NCBI GenBank assembly: GCA_003215415.1
Contig: QCKK01000006.1
Coordinates: forward strand, 1-64,000
Length of the DNA: 64,000 bases
Direction of reading: 5' to 3'
Source of the DNA: Prochlorococcus sp. AG-409-N21
GTDB taxonomy: Bacteria; Cyanobacteriota; Cyanobacteriia; PCC-6307; Cyanobiaceae
Positions within the stretch are counted from its first letter, which is position 1; every line of letters starts with the position of its first letter. The notes beneath the pieces are model-generated. The model ran no database searches. It was given only the letters and a program-made list of their open reading frames with translations, and was not told the DNA's origin. Shown here piece by piece: positions 8,969-19,344 of the stretch. The translations under genes and the position numbers were made by a program.

Positions 8969-9179
8969 GGTTTGTCGCAGGGCAAGACCAACTTTAGACA
9001 ATCGCGGGACCACTTGTCTTGTGGAATGGCTTCAAGAAACGCTTTTCTTTGTTTAATTGCTTTCAAATCAGGGTTTTGGATTGAGTTATATTTTTCAGAT
9101 CTATTGCTATCAAAGAGGTTTAGAAAGTTACCGTCAAAAAAGTTGGACCACCTGTTTCTTTCAAGGTGTTGTGGAATAT

Positions 9180-9578
9180 TTATTCAATTAATGCAATGCA
9201 ATCGATTTCTACACGTCCTCCTTTTGGTAAGGCAGAAACTTGAACACATGCTCTAGCAGGGCTAATTCCTGTTCCGAAAGTTTTTGCGTAAAGCTTGTTT
9301 ACAGTTTCGAAATCCTGGAGATCTACAAGATAAATAGTTGTTTTTACAACTTTCGAAGGACTTGTACCTGCTTCGTTTAATACGGCTGAAAGGTTCCTAA
9401 GAACTTGGAGAGTTTCTGCTTCAACGTCTCCTTGTCCAACTATTTCCCCCGTAATAGGGTCAAGTGCTATTTGGCCAGAGCAAAAAAGCCATTGACCTGC
9501 AAGTATGGCTTGGTTATATGGTCCGACAGGAGCAGGTGCAGAATTTGTTGATATGGATTTTAAAGGAGGTGTTCCCAT
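9180..9578 (-). CDS. ridA: RidA family enamine/imine deaminase
   Basis: APAPVGPYNQAILAGQWLFCSGQIALDP and ARACVQVSALPKGGRVEIDCIA. Confidence 0.95.
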   Translation of the reverse strand: MGTPPLKSISTNSAPAPVGPYNQAILAGQWLFCSGQIALDPITGEIVGQGDVEAETLQVLRNLSAVLNEAGTSPSKVVKTTIYLVDLQDFETVNKLYAKTFGTGISPARACVQVSALPKGGRVEIDCIALIE

Positions 9579-9650
9579 TGAAACTTTTTATTAATAGCTA
9601 ACTATTATTTTTACATTAAAGTGGCATTCCATTAAATACAGTCTGAAAGA

Positions 9651-10412
9651 TTAATTCTGCCAAGAGTCTTTATGTAATCGAAGCTTTCCAAGTTCTTCAG
9701 GGCTTGAGGAGCGAACAAAAAGGTTAATTAGTTTTTCTTCGCGAATAGTACTTGGCAGAGTCGTAGCTCCTTTTCTACGCAATTTAATTACTTCGTTAAG
9801 TTTGTTCTTTATGGCAGCATCGTTCGGAAGAAGATTATTCGCCCATTTTAGGTTTGACTCGGTATATTCATGTGCGCAAAAAACCTCAGTTTCCGCTGGC
9901 AGAGAACAAAGCTTTTGAATGGCTTTATACATATCGTGAGGGCTTCCTTCGAAAAGACGTCCACAGCCTCCACTAAAGAGAGTATCTCCACAAAACAAAG
10001 CTGGTATTGAGCTATTTTTATTGACTTTAGGCAGGAAATAAGCAATATGATTCTTTGTATGAGCTGAGACATTAAGGACCTCGATAGATGTTCCTAAAAG
10101 TGAAATATTGTCTCCACCTTTGACTGAAAAAGTCTGGAAAGGTATTCGTTCAATATCAGCTTCAGCTGCTATAACGGATGCATTTGGCCAAGATTTTAGA
10201 AGACCTTTTGTTCCTCCAATGTGGTCAGAGTGGTGGTGAGTTTGTAAGACAGCAATTAACTTTAAGCCATTATTTTCTAGCCATTTTTTCACAGGCGCAG
10301 TTACTGCCGGGTCTACGACAACAGCTTCCTTCCCTCTATACCAGACCCATATGATGTTGTCTTCGAGGACTTGTATTGGTTGAATTTTGGAAATGGCTTC
10401 TTCACTTGGCAT
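9651..10412 (-). CDS. gloB: Hydroxyacylglutathione hydrolase (glyoxalase II)
   Basis: Metallo-beta-lactamase motif [37 protein letters not shown]. Confidence 0.95.
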   Translation of the reverse strand: MPSEEAISKIQPIQVLEDNIIWVWYRGKEAVVVDPAVTAPVKKWLENNGLKLIAVLQTHHHSDHIGGTKGLLKSWPNASVIAAEADIERIPFQTFSVKGGDNISLLGTSIEVLNVSAHTKNHIAYFLPKVNKNSSIPALFCGDTLFSGGCGRLFEGSPHDMYKAIQKLCSLPAETEVFCAHEYTESNLKWANNLLPNDAAIKNKLNEVIKLRRKGATTLPSTIREEKLINLFVRSSSPEELGKLRLHKDSWQN

Positions 10413-10462
10413 AGGGTTGCAAGACTTGATGGTAGTTAAAATTAAGATTGACGAATGACTGC

Positions 10463-11110
10463 ATGATTACTGTTGCGCTTCCAAAAGGGGCCCTTTTAAA
10501 GGATTCTGTAGCTTGCTTCGCAAAAGCAGGGTTAGATTTTTCTGCTGTATTAGAGCCCGGTAATCGCCAGTTAATGGTTCCTTCTCATTGTGGCAGGGCC
10601 AAGGCACTGTTAGTAAGGAATGGGGATGTTCCCGTTTACGTTGCTTATGGTCAAGCACAATTGGGGGTTGTTGGATTTGACGTCTTAAGAGAGCACCAGA
10701 TGCCTGTAGCTCAATTATTAGACCTTGGATTCGGAGGATGTCATATGTCTGTAGCTGTTAAATCAACTAGTGGTTATAAATCTGCGGCAGATCTTCCTCC
10801 TCACTGTCGAGTCGCAAGCAAGTTTACTAATTGCGCAAGAAAATTTTTCGATGATCTTGATATCCCTATTGAATTAGTTCATCTAACTGGTTCAGTTGAA
10901 TTGGGACCTATTACTGGTATGGCTGAGGCAATTGTTGACCTTGTTGCTACAGGAAGGACACTTCAAGAGAATGGTTTGATAGCGATTGAGGATTTGTTTC
11001 ATTCAACGGCTCGACTTGTTGGGCATCCTCTTTCTTTAAGATTAGATAGAGGGGAGATAAAAGAAATAGTTGATGATATCTGTATTAAGAATGATCTTCA
11101 TGGGTTTTAA
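10463..11110 (+). CDS. hisG: ATP phosphoribosyltransferase, short (HisZ-dependent) form
   Basis: [45 protein letters not shown]; about 215 aa. Confidence 0.95.
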   Translation: MITVALPKGALLKDSVACFAKAGLDFSAVLEPGNRQLMVPSHCGRAKALLVRNGDVPVYVAYGQAQLGVVGFDVLREHQMPVAQLLDLGFGGCHMSVAVKSTSGYKSAADLPPHCRVASKFTNCARKFFDDLDIPIELVHLTGSVELGPITGMAEAIVDLVATGRTLQENGLIAIEDLFHSTARLVGHPLSLRLDRGEIKEIVDDICIKNDLHGF

Positions 11111-11115
11111 ATTTA

Positions 11116-12921
11116 ATGGCAATAAATGATTTGAAACGGATTAGACGTCTTGGTCGTTATTTACGAAAGGATCGTAGACGTATCCTCATCATAATGTTAA
11201 TACTGCTACCTGTTTCAATTGCCGGAGCAGTTCAACCTCTTTTGGTTGGACAAGCGATCAGTGTATTAAGAGGTGAATCATCTCTTTCGTGGCTGGGAGA
11301 ACTCTCTACGAGTGAGGCGGTTCGATCAATTATTTTTGCTTTGCTTATATCTGTTCTTGTTCGATTAGGTCTGCAGGGTTATCAGACTTACAACATTCAA
11401 GCCGTCGGACAGCGACTAACGGCTCGTATTCGTGATGACTTATTTAGTCATTCTATGGCTTTATCCTTGAGGTATCACGATAAAATGCCTGTTGGCAAAT
11501 TGTTGACAAGGCTTACCAGTGATGTAGATGCACTTGCTGAGGTTTTTGGGAGTGGGGCTGTTGGAGTACTTGCAGATTTGGTCAGTCTTTTAGTAATTGC
11601 AATCACAATGGTGTTAATTGAGTGGCGTCTTGGAACGTTATTGTTGATAACACAGGTTCCTGTTACTGTTTTTGTCCTTTGGCTGCAAAGACGTTATCGA
11701 AAAGCTAATTACAAAGTAAGAGAAGAATTATCTCAGTTGAATGCTGATTTTCAAGAAAATCTTCAAGGAATAGAAGTGGTTCAGATGTTTAGTAGGGAAG
11801 GTGTTAATGGCAAACAATTTCAACGAACTGGATTGGCTTATCGAAATGCAGTGAACGGAACGATTTTTTTTGATAGCAGTATCTCTGCTTTTATTGAATG
11901 GGTGTCTTTGGCTGCAGTTGCGGTGGTTCTTGCGCTTGGTGGTTTGATGGTAACGGCAGGTTCTATGGGGCTAGGTACTCTTACAACTTTTATCCTTTAT
12001 TCCCAGCGCTTATTTGATCCCCTACGCCAACTTGCGGAGAGGTTTACTCAAATTCAGGGAGGATTAACAGCTGTTGAAAGGATTGGAGAATTACTGGATG
12101 AGCCTCTTGAGATTTTAGATTCTGGGAAAAGAAATCAAGATAAGTTTCCTAGCCCCGTCTCTTCGTCGGATCTCTCAGGAGAAGTCATATTTGAAAATGT
12201 TAGTTTTTCCTATAGAGCAGATGAACCAATACTTGAAGATCTTAGTTTTCGAATTGCTCCCGGAGAACATGTTGCTTTGGTTGGACCAACTGGTTCCGGT
12301 AAAACAACTCTTATCAGATTGCTATGTAGGTTATATGAACCTCAAAAAGGCCGGATTTTTCTAGATGGCCGGGATATTAGAGATATACCATTATTTACCT
12401 TACGTAAATATTTGGGAGTTGTTCTTCAAGACACCTTTCTTTTTAGCGGAAATGTTGAGCAAAATCTTAGATTGGATTCGTATATAACTGATTCGCGTTT
12501 GAAAGATATATGTAGTGATTTAGGTTTAGATCCACTTATGAAGAGATTGCCTGATGGATTGGATACAGAGCTAAGAGAACGTGGCGGAAATCTTTCATCA
12601 GGGGAAAGACAACTTTTAGCAGTGGCAAGAGTAGCCATTAGGAATCCAACTGTTCTGGTAATGGATGAAGCCACTGCTTTTATGGATCCATCAACAGAAG
12701 CCACCTTGCAAAATGATCTAGATCGCTTGCTAGAACGTCGAACAGCATTAGTAATTGCACATCGACTAGCAACTGTTGAAGCTGCAGATCGGATTTTGGT
12801 TTTACGTAAAGGGAAGTTAATAGAGGAAGGAACTCACCAACAACTTTGCAATCAAGGAGGCCTATATGCACAACTAGCGGCCTTGCAGAAGAGTGGCCTA
12901 GCAAAAGATTTGACTAAATAA
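11116..12921 (+). CDS. ABC half-transporter (membrane domain fused to ATPase)
   Basis: Walker A GPTGSGKTTL, signature LSSGERQLLAVARVA, Walker B VLVMDEATAFMD; N-terminal TM domain. Confidence 0.95.
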   Translation: MAINDLKRIRRLGRYLRKDRRRILIIMLILLPVSIAGAVQPLLVGQAISVLRGESSLSWLGELSTSEAVRSIIFALLISVLVRLGLQGYQTYNIQAVGQRLTARIRDDLFSHSMALSLRYHDKMPVGKLLTRLTSDVDALAEVFGSGAVGVLADLVSLLVIAITMVLIEWRLGTLLLITQVPVTVFVLWLQRRYRKANYKVREELSQLNADFQENLQGIEVVQMFSREGVNGKQFQRTGLAYRNAVNGTIFFDSSISAFIEWVSLAAVAVVLALGGLMVTAGSMGLGTLTTFILYSQRLFDPLRQLAERFTQIQGGLTAVERIGELLDEPLEILDSGKRNQDKFPSPVSSSDLSGEVIFENVSFSYRADEPILEDLSFRIAPGEHVALVGPTGSGKTTLIRLLCRLYEPQKGRIFLDGRDIRDIPLFTLRKYLGVVLQDTFLFSGNVEQNLRLDSYITDSRLKDICSDLGLDPLMKRLPDGLDTELRERGGNLSSGERQLLAVARVAIRNPTVLVMDEATAFMDPSTEATLQNDLDRLLERRTALVIAHRLATVEAADRILVLRKGKLIEEGTHQQLCNQGGLYAQLAALQKSGLAKDLTK

Positions 12922-12960
12922 GATACTTTTTGACCTTGCTGAGGCAGAGTAATAAGGCAG

Positions 12961-13479
12961 TTGAACACATATGGTGTGATCAGCGCCTGTCAACTAACAC
13001 CTGAATCACTTCGCCAGATTTATGGGGAAGATGCGCGTGAATGCCCTTTTTTAAATGAGCAAATCCCGCTTGTGTTCAGTCAATCCAGGCAATTTGATCT
13101 TGTAGAGCTTGAACAGTTATTGCAATCCGTTGGATGGAGTCGCAGACCAGTAAGAAGGGTCAGAAGAGCCTTAGATAACAGCCTTTTAACAATTGGATTG
13201 TGGCGCCATGATTCCAATTTCCCGAGATTAGTTGGTTTTGCTCGTTGTACAGGTGATGGTGTAATTGAAGCGACCGTTTGGGATGTCGCAATTCATCCGT
13301 TATATCAAGGATCTGGATTGGGGAAAGAATTAATGAAATATGTCCTTGATCTTTTGCGTGATATGAAGATTGAAAGAGTAACTTTATTTGCTGATCCAGG
13401 AGTAGTTAGTTTTTATCAGAGTCAGGGATGGATCTTGGAGCCAAGAGGAAATCGTTGTGCTTTTTGGTATGCAAGTTGA
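12961..13479 (+). CDS. GNAT family N-acetyltransferase
   Basis: VAIHPLYQGSGLGKELMKYVLDLL acetyl-CoA binding motif. Confidence 0.88.
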   Translation: MNTYGVISACQLTPESLRQIYGEDARECPFLNEQIPLVFSQSRQFDLVELEQLLQSVGWSRRPVRRVRRALDNSLLTIGLWRHDSNFPRLVGFARCTGDGVIEATVWDVAIHPLYQGSGLGKELMKYVLDLLRDMKIERVTLFADPGVVSFYQSQGWILEPRGNRCAFWYAS

Positions 13480-13485
13480 TTGCTG

Positions 13486-14187
13486 CTACTTGTAATACCT
13501 TTGGCTTAATTCCTTCGTTGATACTCCATTACGCCAGAGGCTTCTTAAATGGGCATTCCTTATGGTTTGCATTATCATGTTCTTCTTGGCCCAGCGACGC
13601 GCATTTGTATAAAGAGGTAGTCCTAAACTTTTTAGCTTAGCTTTTCTATTTACACGTTCTATTAAATCGATGTCTTCCATTAAATGGATTGATGAGTACC
13701 CTCCAATTTCTTCATAAAGTTTCCTGCTAATTAATAGACCTTGATCTCCATATGGCATTTTTTTGAAGTGACTACGGAGCCATACAAAGAATTCTAATAG
13801 TCTGAAACTCAAGTCTTTACTTAATACTTTGAATTCGAAGAACCATGCAATACCTTCGTTTGATGAATTGATAAGTTCTGCCAATATGAAAAACCAATTT
13901 TCTGGCAGCCTGCTATCTGCATGTAAAAAGAACAACCAGTCTCCATGAGCTCTTGAAGCACCATGTCTCAGTTGTTCGCCTCTATTGGCTTCTGAGAGAT
14001 GCAGGACTCTTGCTCCTGAAAGAGTTGCCAAAAGGCATGTTTTATCTTTGCTACCACAATCCACGATTATCAAATCTATCTTCTCATTCCATAAATGTAG
14101 ATCTGCTAAAAGTAAAGGCAGTTGCTTCGCTTCATTTAGGCTTGGGATAATGACGCTTAGTCTTTTCTTTGGTTTGATTGAAGCCAT
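13486..14187 (-). CDS. TIGR04283-type glycosyltransferase (family 2)
   Basis: LSVIIPSLNEAKQLPLLLADL, VDCGSKDKT, FFLHADSRLP, PYGDQGLLISRKLYEEIGGY. Confidence 0.88.
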   Translation of the reverse strand: MASIKPKKRLSVIIPSLNEAKQLPLLLADLHLWNEKIDLIIVDCGSKDKTCLLATLSGARVLHLSEANRGEQLRHGASRAHGDWLFFLHADSRLPENWFFILAELINSSNEGIAWFFEFKVLSKDLSFRLLEFFVWLRSHFKKMPYGDQGLLISRKLYEEIGGYSSIHLMEDIDLIERVNRKAKLKSLGLPLYTNARRWAKKNMIMQTIRNAHLRSLWRNGVSTKELSQRYYK

Positions 14188-14834
14188 GGTTCTAGATCTT
14201 CAATTAGGTCAAGATCAGATTGCTCTTGAAGTAATTGATAATTAATCTTTAGTGATTCTGCTTTTCTGAGAGTTTCTGAAAGGACATGGTTGGTCCCCCA
14301 AGGAATTCCGCAGAAGGGCCATTGAGGTACTGGGTTTAGTAATGAGCCTGATAGTCCTATTAGCCAATAACCTCCATCTTTGGCAGGCCCTATAACCATC
14401 TGGTGGCTTTCTAGAAGCTCTATTGCCTTAAGAATATCCTGCTCACAAAGAGAGGGAAGATCTGCACCAATGATTAAAGTTGTTCTTCCAGTATGAGAGG
14501 TTATTTTTTTTTCTCTTTGGCAGAAAATGATTTGTCGCCTCATTCGAAGCCCAAGGCTTCCTTCTCCTTGTTGATGGATTTGAAAACCTTCAAGTGTCCT
14601 ACTCCAGCGCTGGCAAGCTTTGGGACCTAATCCAGAAATGGCTATACGAGCATTTATGAGATCTCTTTGATTGATTCTTCTCACTACAGCAATTGTGTGC
14701 TTAGTTACCTCGTTTTGTATTACCGATGCAGGCAGGCGACCTATTTGATTGGAAAGACGGCTTTTGCACCTTCCTGCTGCTGGCCATCTGGCCATGATTA
14801 TCAATGAAGGCTTTGCCATATATACAGAATGCAC
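14157..14834 (-). CDS. TIGR04282/DUF2064-type glycosyltransferase
   Basis: LIIMARWPAAGRCKSRLSNQIG, LIIGADLPSL, IGPAKDGGYWLIGLS. Confidence 0.85.
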   Translation of the reverse strand: MHSVYMAKPSLIIMARWPAAGRCKSRLSNQIGRLPASVIQNEVTKHTIAVVRRINQRDLINARIAISGLGPKACQRWSRTLEGFQIHQQGEGSLGLRMRRQIIFCQREKKITSHTGRTTLIIGADLPSLCEQDILKAIELLESHQMVIGPAKDGGYWLIGLSGSLLNPVPQWPFCGIPWGTNHVLSETLRKAESLKINYQLLQEQSDLDLIEDLEPWLQSNQRKD

Positions 14835-15029
14835 TTTCAGGTTTTTGATTGCACAGAAGTGATAGTTAGGTAACTGTTCGTTTCAGTCGCCTTTGAATTA
14901 GATCAAGAATTTTGTCGAAAGTTATGTAACCCTGGCAATGAGTTGGCTGTCAGGGCAGTCAATTTGGATTGGAATGAGATTGAATCTGAAAAGTCAGCAT
15001 CTGATCAAAGACGGAACTCTTGCCAATAA

Positions 15030-16466
15030 ATGCTTAGATTCAGCCATCAAGCTGTTGAGGATCTGGTGATTACGGGCAAAGAGCTATGGACAAAGGTTCA
15101 GCAGGCTCTTCAGCAAAATTTAAGTAAACCTACCTTTGAGACTTGGATCCGCCCTGCCAGATGTAGTGCTCTCCTAAACGGTGAGCTAACTTTGATAGCC
15201 CCTAATAGCTTCTCAAGTGATTGGTTGCGTAAGAATTATGTTCGGAAAATTGAAGAAGTTGCTAGCAATATATATGGTGAAGGAATCACAGTTGTGGTTC
15301 AAGTTCAAGAAATTGATGATGTCTTAGCTTCTACACCTTCAAAAAGAGTTGTATCTGATAATGGAATGCCTTCGAATGATGAAAGTAGTCGTTTTCCATT
15401 AAATACAAAAGTAAATCGCCGTCGTAAGAAACTTCCTGGACTAAATGTTCGGTATGCCTTCAATAGGTTTGTTGTTGGCCCAAATAGTCGGATGGCTCAT
15501 GCGGCAGCTTTGGCAGTTGCTGAATCTCCAGGAAGAGAATTCAATCCATTGTTTATTTGTGGAGGGGTGGGATTAGGTAAGACCCATTTGATGCAGGCAA
15601 TTGGTAACTATCGCCTTGAAATAGATCCAGATGCCAAGGTTTCATATGTATCTACAGAAACATTTACTAATGATTTAATTATGGCTATCCGCATGGATGG
15701 CATGCAAGCTTTTAGAGATAGATACAGGGCTGCTGATTTAATACTTGTTGATGACATTCAATTTATTGAGGGCAAAGAATATACACAAGAAGAGTTTTTT
15801 CATACCTTTAATGCTCTACATGAGGCAGGACGTCAAATTGTTATTGCTAGCGATAGACCGCCAAGTCAGATTCCAAGACTTCAGGAAAGGCTAATCTCTA
15901 GATTTTCGATGGGTTTAATAGCTGATATTCAGGCACCTGATTTAGAAACTCGGATGGCTATTCTTCAAAAAAAAGCTGAGCAAGAAAGAATGAGGCTTCC
16001 ACGAGACCTGATTCATTTTATTGCTGGAAGATTCACTTCGAATATCCGTGAATTAGAAGGAGCGCTTACAAGGGCAGTTGCATTCTCTTCTATTACTGGT
16101 CTACCAATGACAGTTGAATCGGTTGCTCCAATGTTGGATCCAAATGGACAAGGCGTTGAAGTTACTCCGCAGCAAGTAATTGATAAGGTCTCTGAAGTTT
16201 TTGAGGTTACCCCTGAAGAAATGCGAAGTAGTACTAGAAGGAGACCAGTTAGTCAGGCAAGACAAGTAGGAATGTATTTAATGAGGCAAGGGACTGATTT
16301 AAGTTTGCCGAGAATTGGCGAGTCTTTCGGTGGAAAAGATCACACAACTGTTATGTATGCAATCGAGCAAGTTGAAAAGAAGCTTTCGAGTGATCCCACT
16401 ATGGCTAGTCAAGTGCAAAGAATCAGGGACTTGCTTCAAATTGATTCAAGGAAAAGAAAAAAATAA
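15030..16466 (+). CDS. dnaA: Chromosomal replication initiator protein DnaA
   Basis: [46 protein letters not shown]-terminal [17 protein letters not shown]. Confidence 0.99.
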   Translation: MLRFSHQAVEDLVITGKELWTKVQQALQQNLSKPTFETWIRPARCSALLNGELTLIAPNSFSSDWLRKNYVRKIEEVASNIYGEGITVVVQVQEIDDVLASTPSKRVVSDNGMPSNDESSRFPLNTKVNRRRKKLPGLNVRYAFNRFVVGPNSRMAHAAALAVAESPGREFNPLFICGGVGLGKTHLMQAIGNYRLEIDPDAKVSYVSTETFTNDLIMAIRMDGMQAFRDRYRAADLILVDDIQFIEGKEYTQEEFFHTFNALHEAGRQIVIASDRPPSQIPRLQERLISRFSMGLIADIQAPDLETRMAILQKKAEQERMRLPRDLIHFIAGRFTSNIRELEGALTRAVAFSSITGLPMTVESVAPMLDPNGQGVEVTPQQVIDKVSEVFEVTPEEMRSSTRRRPVSQARQVGMYLMRQGTDLSLPRIGESFGGKDHTTVMYAIEQVEKKLSSDPTMASQVQRIRDLLQIDSRKRKK

Positions 16467-16544
16467 AATTTTAATTAAATCATTAGTTTAATTTTGATAT
16501 TAATAAATAAAATCTTAAATATATTTAATTTCAATATTTTTAGT

Positions 16545-17813
16545 TTAATTATCCATGTTCTTGAATGGAATTGGATCTTGATCAAAACGATTCCGGGTTG
16601 GTATGTTGCTTCTTATGCTAGGGCCATCTATTTGTGCTGTTTTTTCAAGTGCGTTGCGAAAATATCTGGCAGAAAGAATATTCATATCACGTGGTACTGA
16701 AATCCTGTCTCTAAGATATCTCAAGCCATTAGCGCTTCCTGGATTCGGATGGCAAGGCTCATTAAGGAGCATTGTAGTCAGACTTGCTCTTAGAGGTTGA
16801 TCAAATTTCTTGGGCCCCAATGGGTTTAAATCTAGTAAAGTTTTCCGATGTTTTATAACTCGTTGTAGGGCATATTTTTTAGGAAGATTCTTATCATCTC
16901 CTTCATATTTCCAACTTGTTTCTAGTCCCCCCAGTCCTACTCCAGTATCAATAGCATAAGAAAATTCTTCTTGCATTGGATTGGAATTTTTCCAGCAACC
17001 TCCCATTTGAGGAGGCAGGTCGTGAGCATGAGTGTGGAAATCGCCTTGTGTACCTTGATATTCAGTAAGTTTTTCAAGTGCTTCAAACCATTTATTAATT
17101 AATGGGAATTCCTTTCTTACATTGAACCCTTTATAGTATGCAAGAGATGCACTCATCCTCTCAAGGTAAGGGACAAAAATGATGTCAGTAACACCTGGGA
17201 GCATCTTGTCTTTATCTATCAAGCTTTCATCTAAGAATGGCCCTTTTGTTTCTTGTAGTTTGTATTCTAAATTTTTTGCTTCTTGATTAAAGATCTCTTT
17301 GCACCTTTCCTCTTGTTGATTACTTAGCCTTGGAGTGCACAGCCACTGACACCATGCAGAAAATAGTCTTCTTTCAAGTTTACGTAATTTTATAGACTGT
17401 GGATTTCCAAGTGATACCCCAAGGGATCCAAATACTTCTTCTAGGGTTAAGAGGATTAAATCACTTTCTGTAATTAGCTTTCCATTTACTTCTAATGCGG
17501 GCAGCATCCCTGAGGGAACCTTTTTTAGATACCAATCTTCTTTTCTGCCATAACACCGCATGGTGACTTTCTTTATTTGATATGGAATTTGCTTCCATTC
17601 AAGCCATAGCCAAATTTTTTGACAGTAAGGGCACCAGGCGTGATTGTCTCTGTATAAGGTGACTTGGATGTCTTTTTCTGAATTGCCAAATAACCTGAGG
17701 TTAGAGTAAGAGTTTGTTGCTCCATTGGCTCTATCAACTTCTTTTATGACGAATTTGTCGAGCTCTTCCCAGCTCATTGCATCCCTATGATTTTTCATTT
17801 GTGATTCCCACAC
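16545..17813 (-). CDS. Glutathione S-transferase family protein with long C-terminal domain
   Basis: Thioredoxin-like NHAWCPYCQKIWLWLEWKQIPYQIKKV, ESDLILLTLEE. Confidence 0.85.
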   Translation of the reverse strand: MWESQMKNHRDAMSWEELDKFVIKEVDRANGATNSYSNLRLFGNSEKDIQVTLYRDNHAWCPYCQKIWLWLEWKQIPYQIKKVTMRCYGRKEDWYLKKVPSGMLPALEVNGKLITESDLILLTLEEVFGSLGVSLGNPQSIKLRKLERRLFSAWCQWLCTPRLSNQQEERCKEIFNQEAKNLEYKLQETKGPFLDESLIDKDKMLPGVTDIIFVPYLERMSASLAYYKGFNVRKEFPLINKWFEALEKLTEYQGTQGDFHTHAHDLPPQMGGCWKNSNPMQEEFSYAIDTGVGLGGLETSWKYEGDDKNLPKKYALQRVIKHRKTLLDLNPLGPKKFDQPLRASLTTMLLNEPCHPNPGSANGLRYLRDRISVPRDMNILSARYFRNALEKTAQIDGPSIRSNIPTRNRFDQDPIPFKNMDN

Positions 17814-17940
17814 CTACTGCCTACAGTCTCTCTAGATTATTACGTGAATGTGAATAGTAAAAATTAATTTAGATTTGCTTGGCTTTGCATTCATTGCCGA
17901 ATAGCAGGAAAATTAAGAAGAGTAATTAACCAGATTTCCT

Positions 17941-19296
17941 TTGAAAAGAATTTTTGACTTAGTGGTTTTGGGAGCAGGCTCTGGCGGGCTAGCAGCTGCT
18001 AAAAGAGCAGCAGGTCATGGGGCAAATGTTGCGATTATTGAGGGAGATCGAGTCGGTGGTACTTGCGTGATACGTGGTTGTGTACCTAAAAAGCTTCTTG
18101 TATATGGCTCAATATATAGAGATCTTTTGGCTTCGGCCTCAAGCTTCGGCATTACGCTGAGTGCTTCCAGTGACACAAAAGTTTTATTAGAGAATGTTCG
18201 GAAAGAAGTAGATCGTTTAAATAGGCTGCATATTGATTTACTAGAAAAAGCCGGAGTAACGTTGATAAAAGGCTGGGGAAGTTTTACGGGGCCAAACAAT
18301 GTAATTGTACGTAATGACGTAAAGGAAAATTCTATTGAGATAAAGGCCAATCGTTTCTTGATCTCCGTGGGAGGACGTCCATGCCGACCAAATATTCCAG
18401 GAGCTTCTTTAGGATGGGTAAGTGATGATATGTTTTTGAAAGATGATTTTCCTAAAAAAGTAGTGGTAGTTGGTGGAGGATATATTGGATGTGAATTTGC
18501 TTGTATCCTTAGTGGCTTGGGAGTAGAGGTTACACAATTAGTTAGAGGAAAATATCTCTTGCGTGGTTTTGATAGAGAGTTGTCATCTGTATTAAAGGAA
18601 GGTATGGAAATGAAAGATATCCGATTTGATTTTGGTTGTTCGCCGACATCGCTTGTGATTGATTCTGGTGAATTGGTTTTGAATACAAATAATCAGCAAA
18701 GATATCGTTCAGGAGGAGTCCTTTTTGCTACAGGTCGGAGGCCATTCCTTCAAGGTTTAAATATAGAGATGGCAGGAGTAGAGGTACAGCAAGGAAGGAT
18801 AGTAGTAGATTCAAAATTGGCTACAAATGTTCCACATATTTATGCTGTTGGAGATGTAACGGATCGAATAAACCTAACTCCTGTAGCGATAGATGAAGGT
18901 AGGGCTTTTGCTGATAGTGTTTTCGGCAAGCAAAGACGTAATGTTAATTATGAGTTGGTGCCACATGCAGTCTTTGCTTCTCCTGAAGTTGCTTCTGTGG
19001 GCTATACAGAAGAAGATGCTTATGAGAAATTTGGAAAGGAGGCGATAAGAATTTTTCGAGCACGCTTTAGAACAATGTCACAGACATTGTCTAAGAGAGG
19101 ACCTCGTTGCTTATTGAAATTGATTGTTAAGGCTCAAACTGACAAGGTCATCGGTTGCCATATGGTTGGTGAAAATTCTGCAGAGATAATTCAGATGGCT
19201 TCAATAGCAATAGGGATGGGTGCAACTAAATCGGATTTTGATAAGACTATGGCATTGCATCCAACAGTTGCAGAGGAATTTGTAACAATGACTTGA
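17941..19296 (+). CDS. gor: Glutathione-disulfide reductase
   Basis: VLGAGSGGLAAAKRAA, GGTCVIRGCVPKKLLVYGS; dimerisation domain ending GCHMVGENSAEIIQ...ALHPTVAEEFVTMT; TTG start. Confidence 0.95.
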   Translation: MKRIFDLVVLGAGSGGLAAAKRAAGHGANVAIIEGDRVGGTCVIRGCVPKKLLVYGSIYRDLLASASSFGITLSASSDTKVLLENVRKEVDRLNRLHIDLLEKAGVTLIKGWGSFTGPNNVIVRNDVKENSIEIKANRFLISVGGRPCRPNIPGASLGWVSDDMFLKDDFPKKVVVVGGGYIGCEFACILSGLGVEVTQLVRGKYLLRGFDRELSSVLKEGMEMKDIRFDFGCSPTSLVIDSGELVLNTNNQQRYRSGGVLFATGRRPFLQGLNIEMAGVEVQQGRIVVDSKLATNVPHIYAVGDVTDRINLTPVAIDEGRAFADSVFGKQRRNVNYELVPHAVFASPEVASVGYTEEDAYEKFGKEAIRIFRARFRTMSQTLSKRGPRCLLKLIVKAQTDKVIGCHMVGENSAEIIQMASIAIGMGATKSDFDKTMALHPTVAEEFVTMT

Positions 19297-19344
19297 TTAG
19301 ATAGACTTAATTGTGAATTGAACATTTGGAGATATTTTCTTTAT

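Noticed and set aside
8972-9256. 94-aa + strand ORF between the DUF3136 gene and ridA
   Set aside because: Mostly overlaps opposite-strand genes and shows no protein-like pattern.
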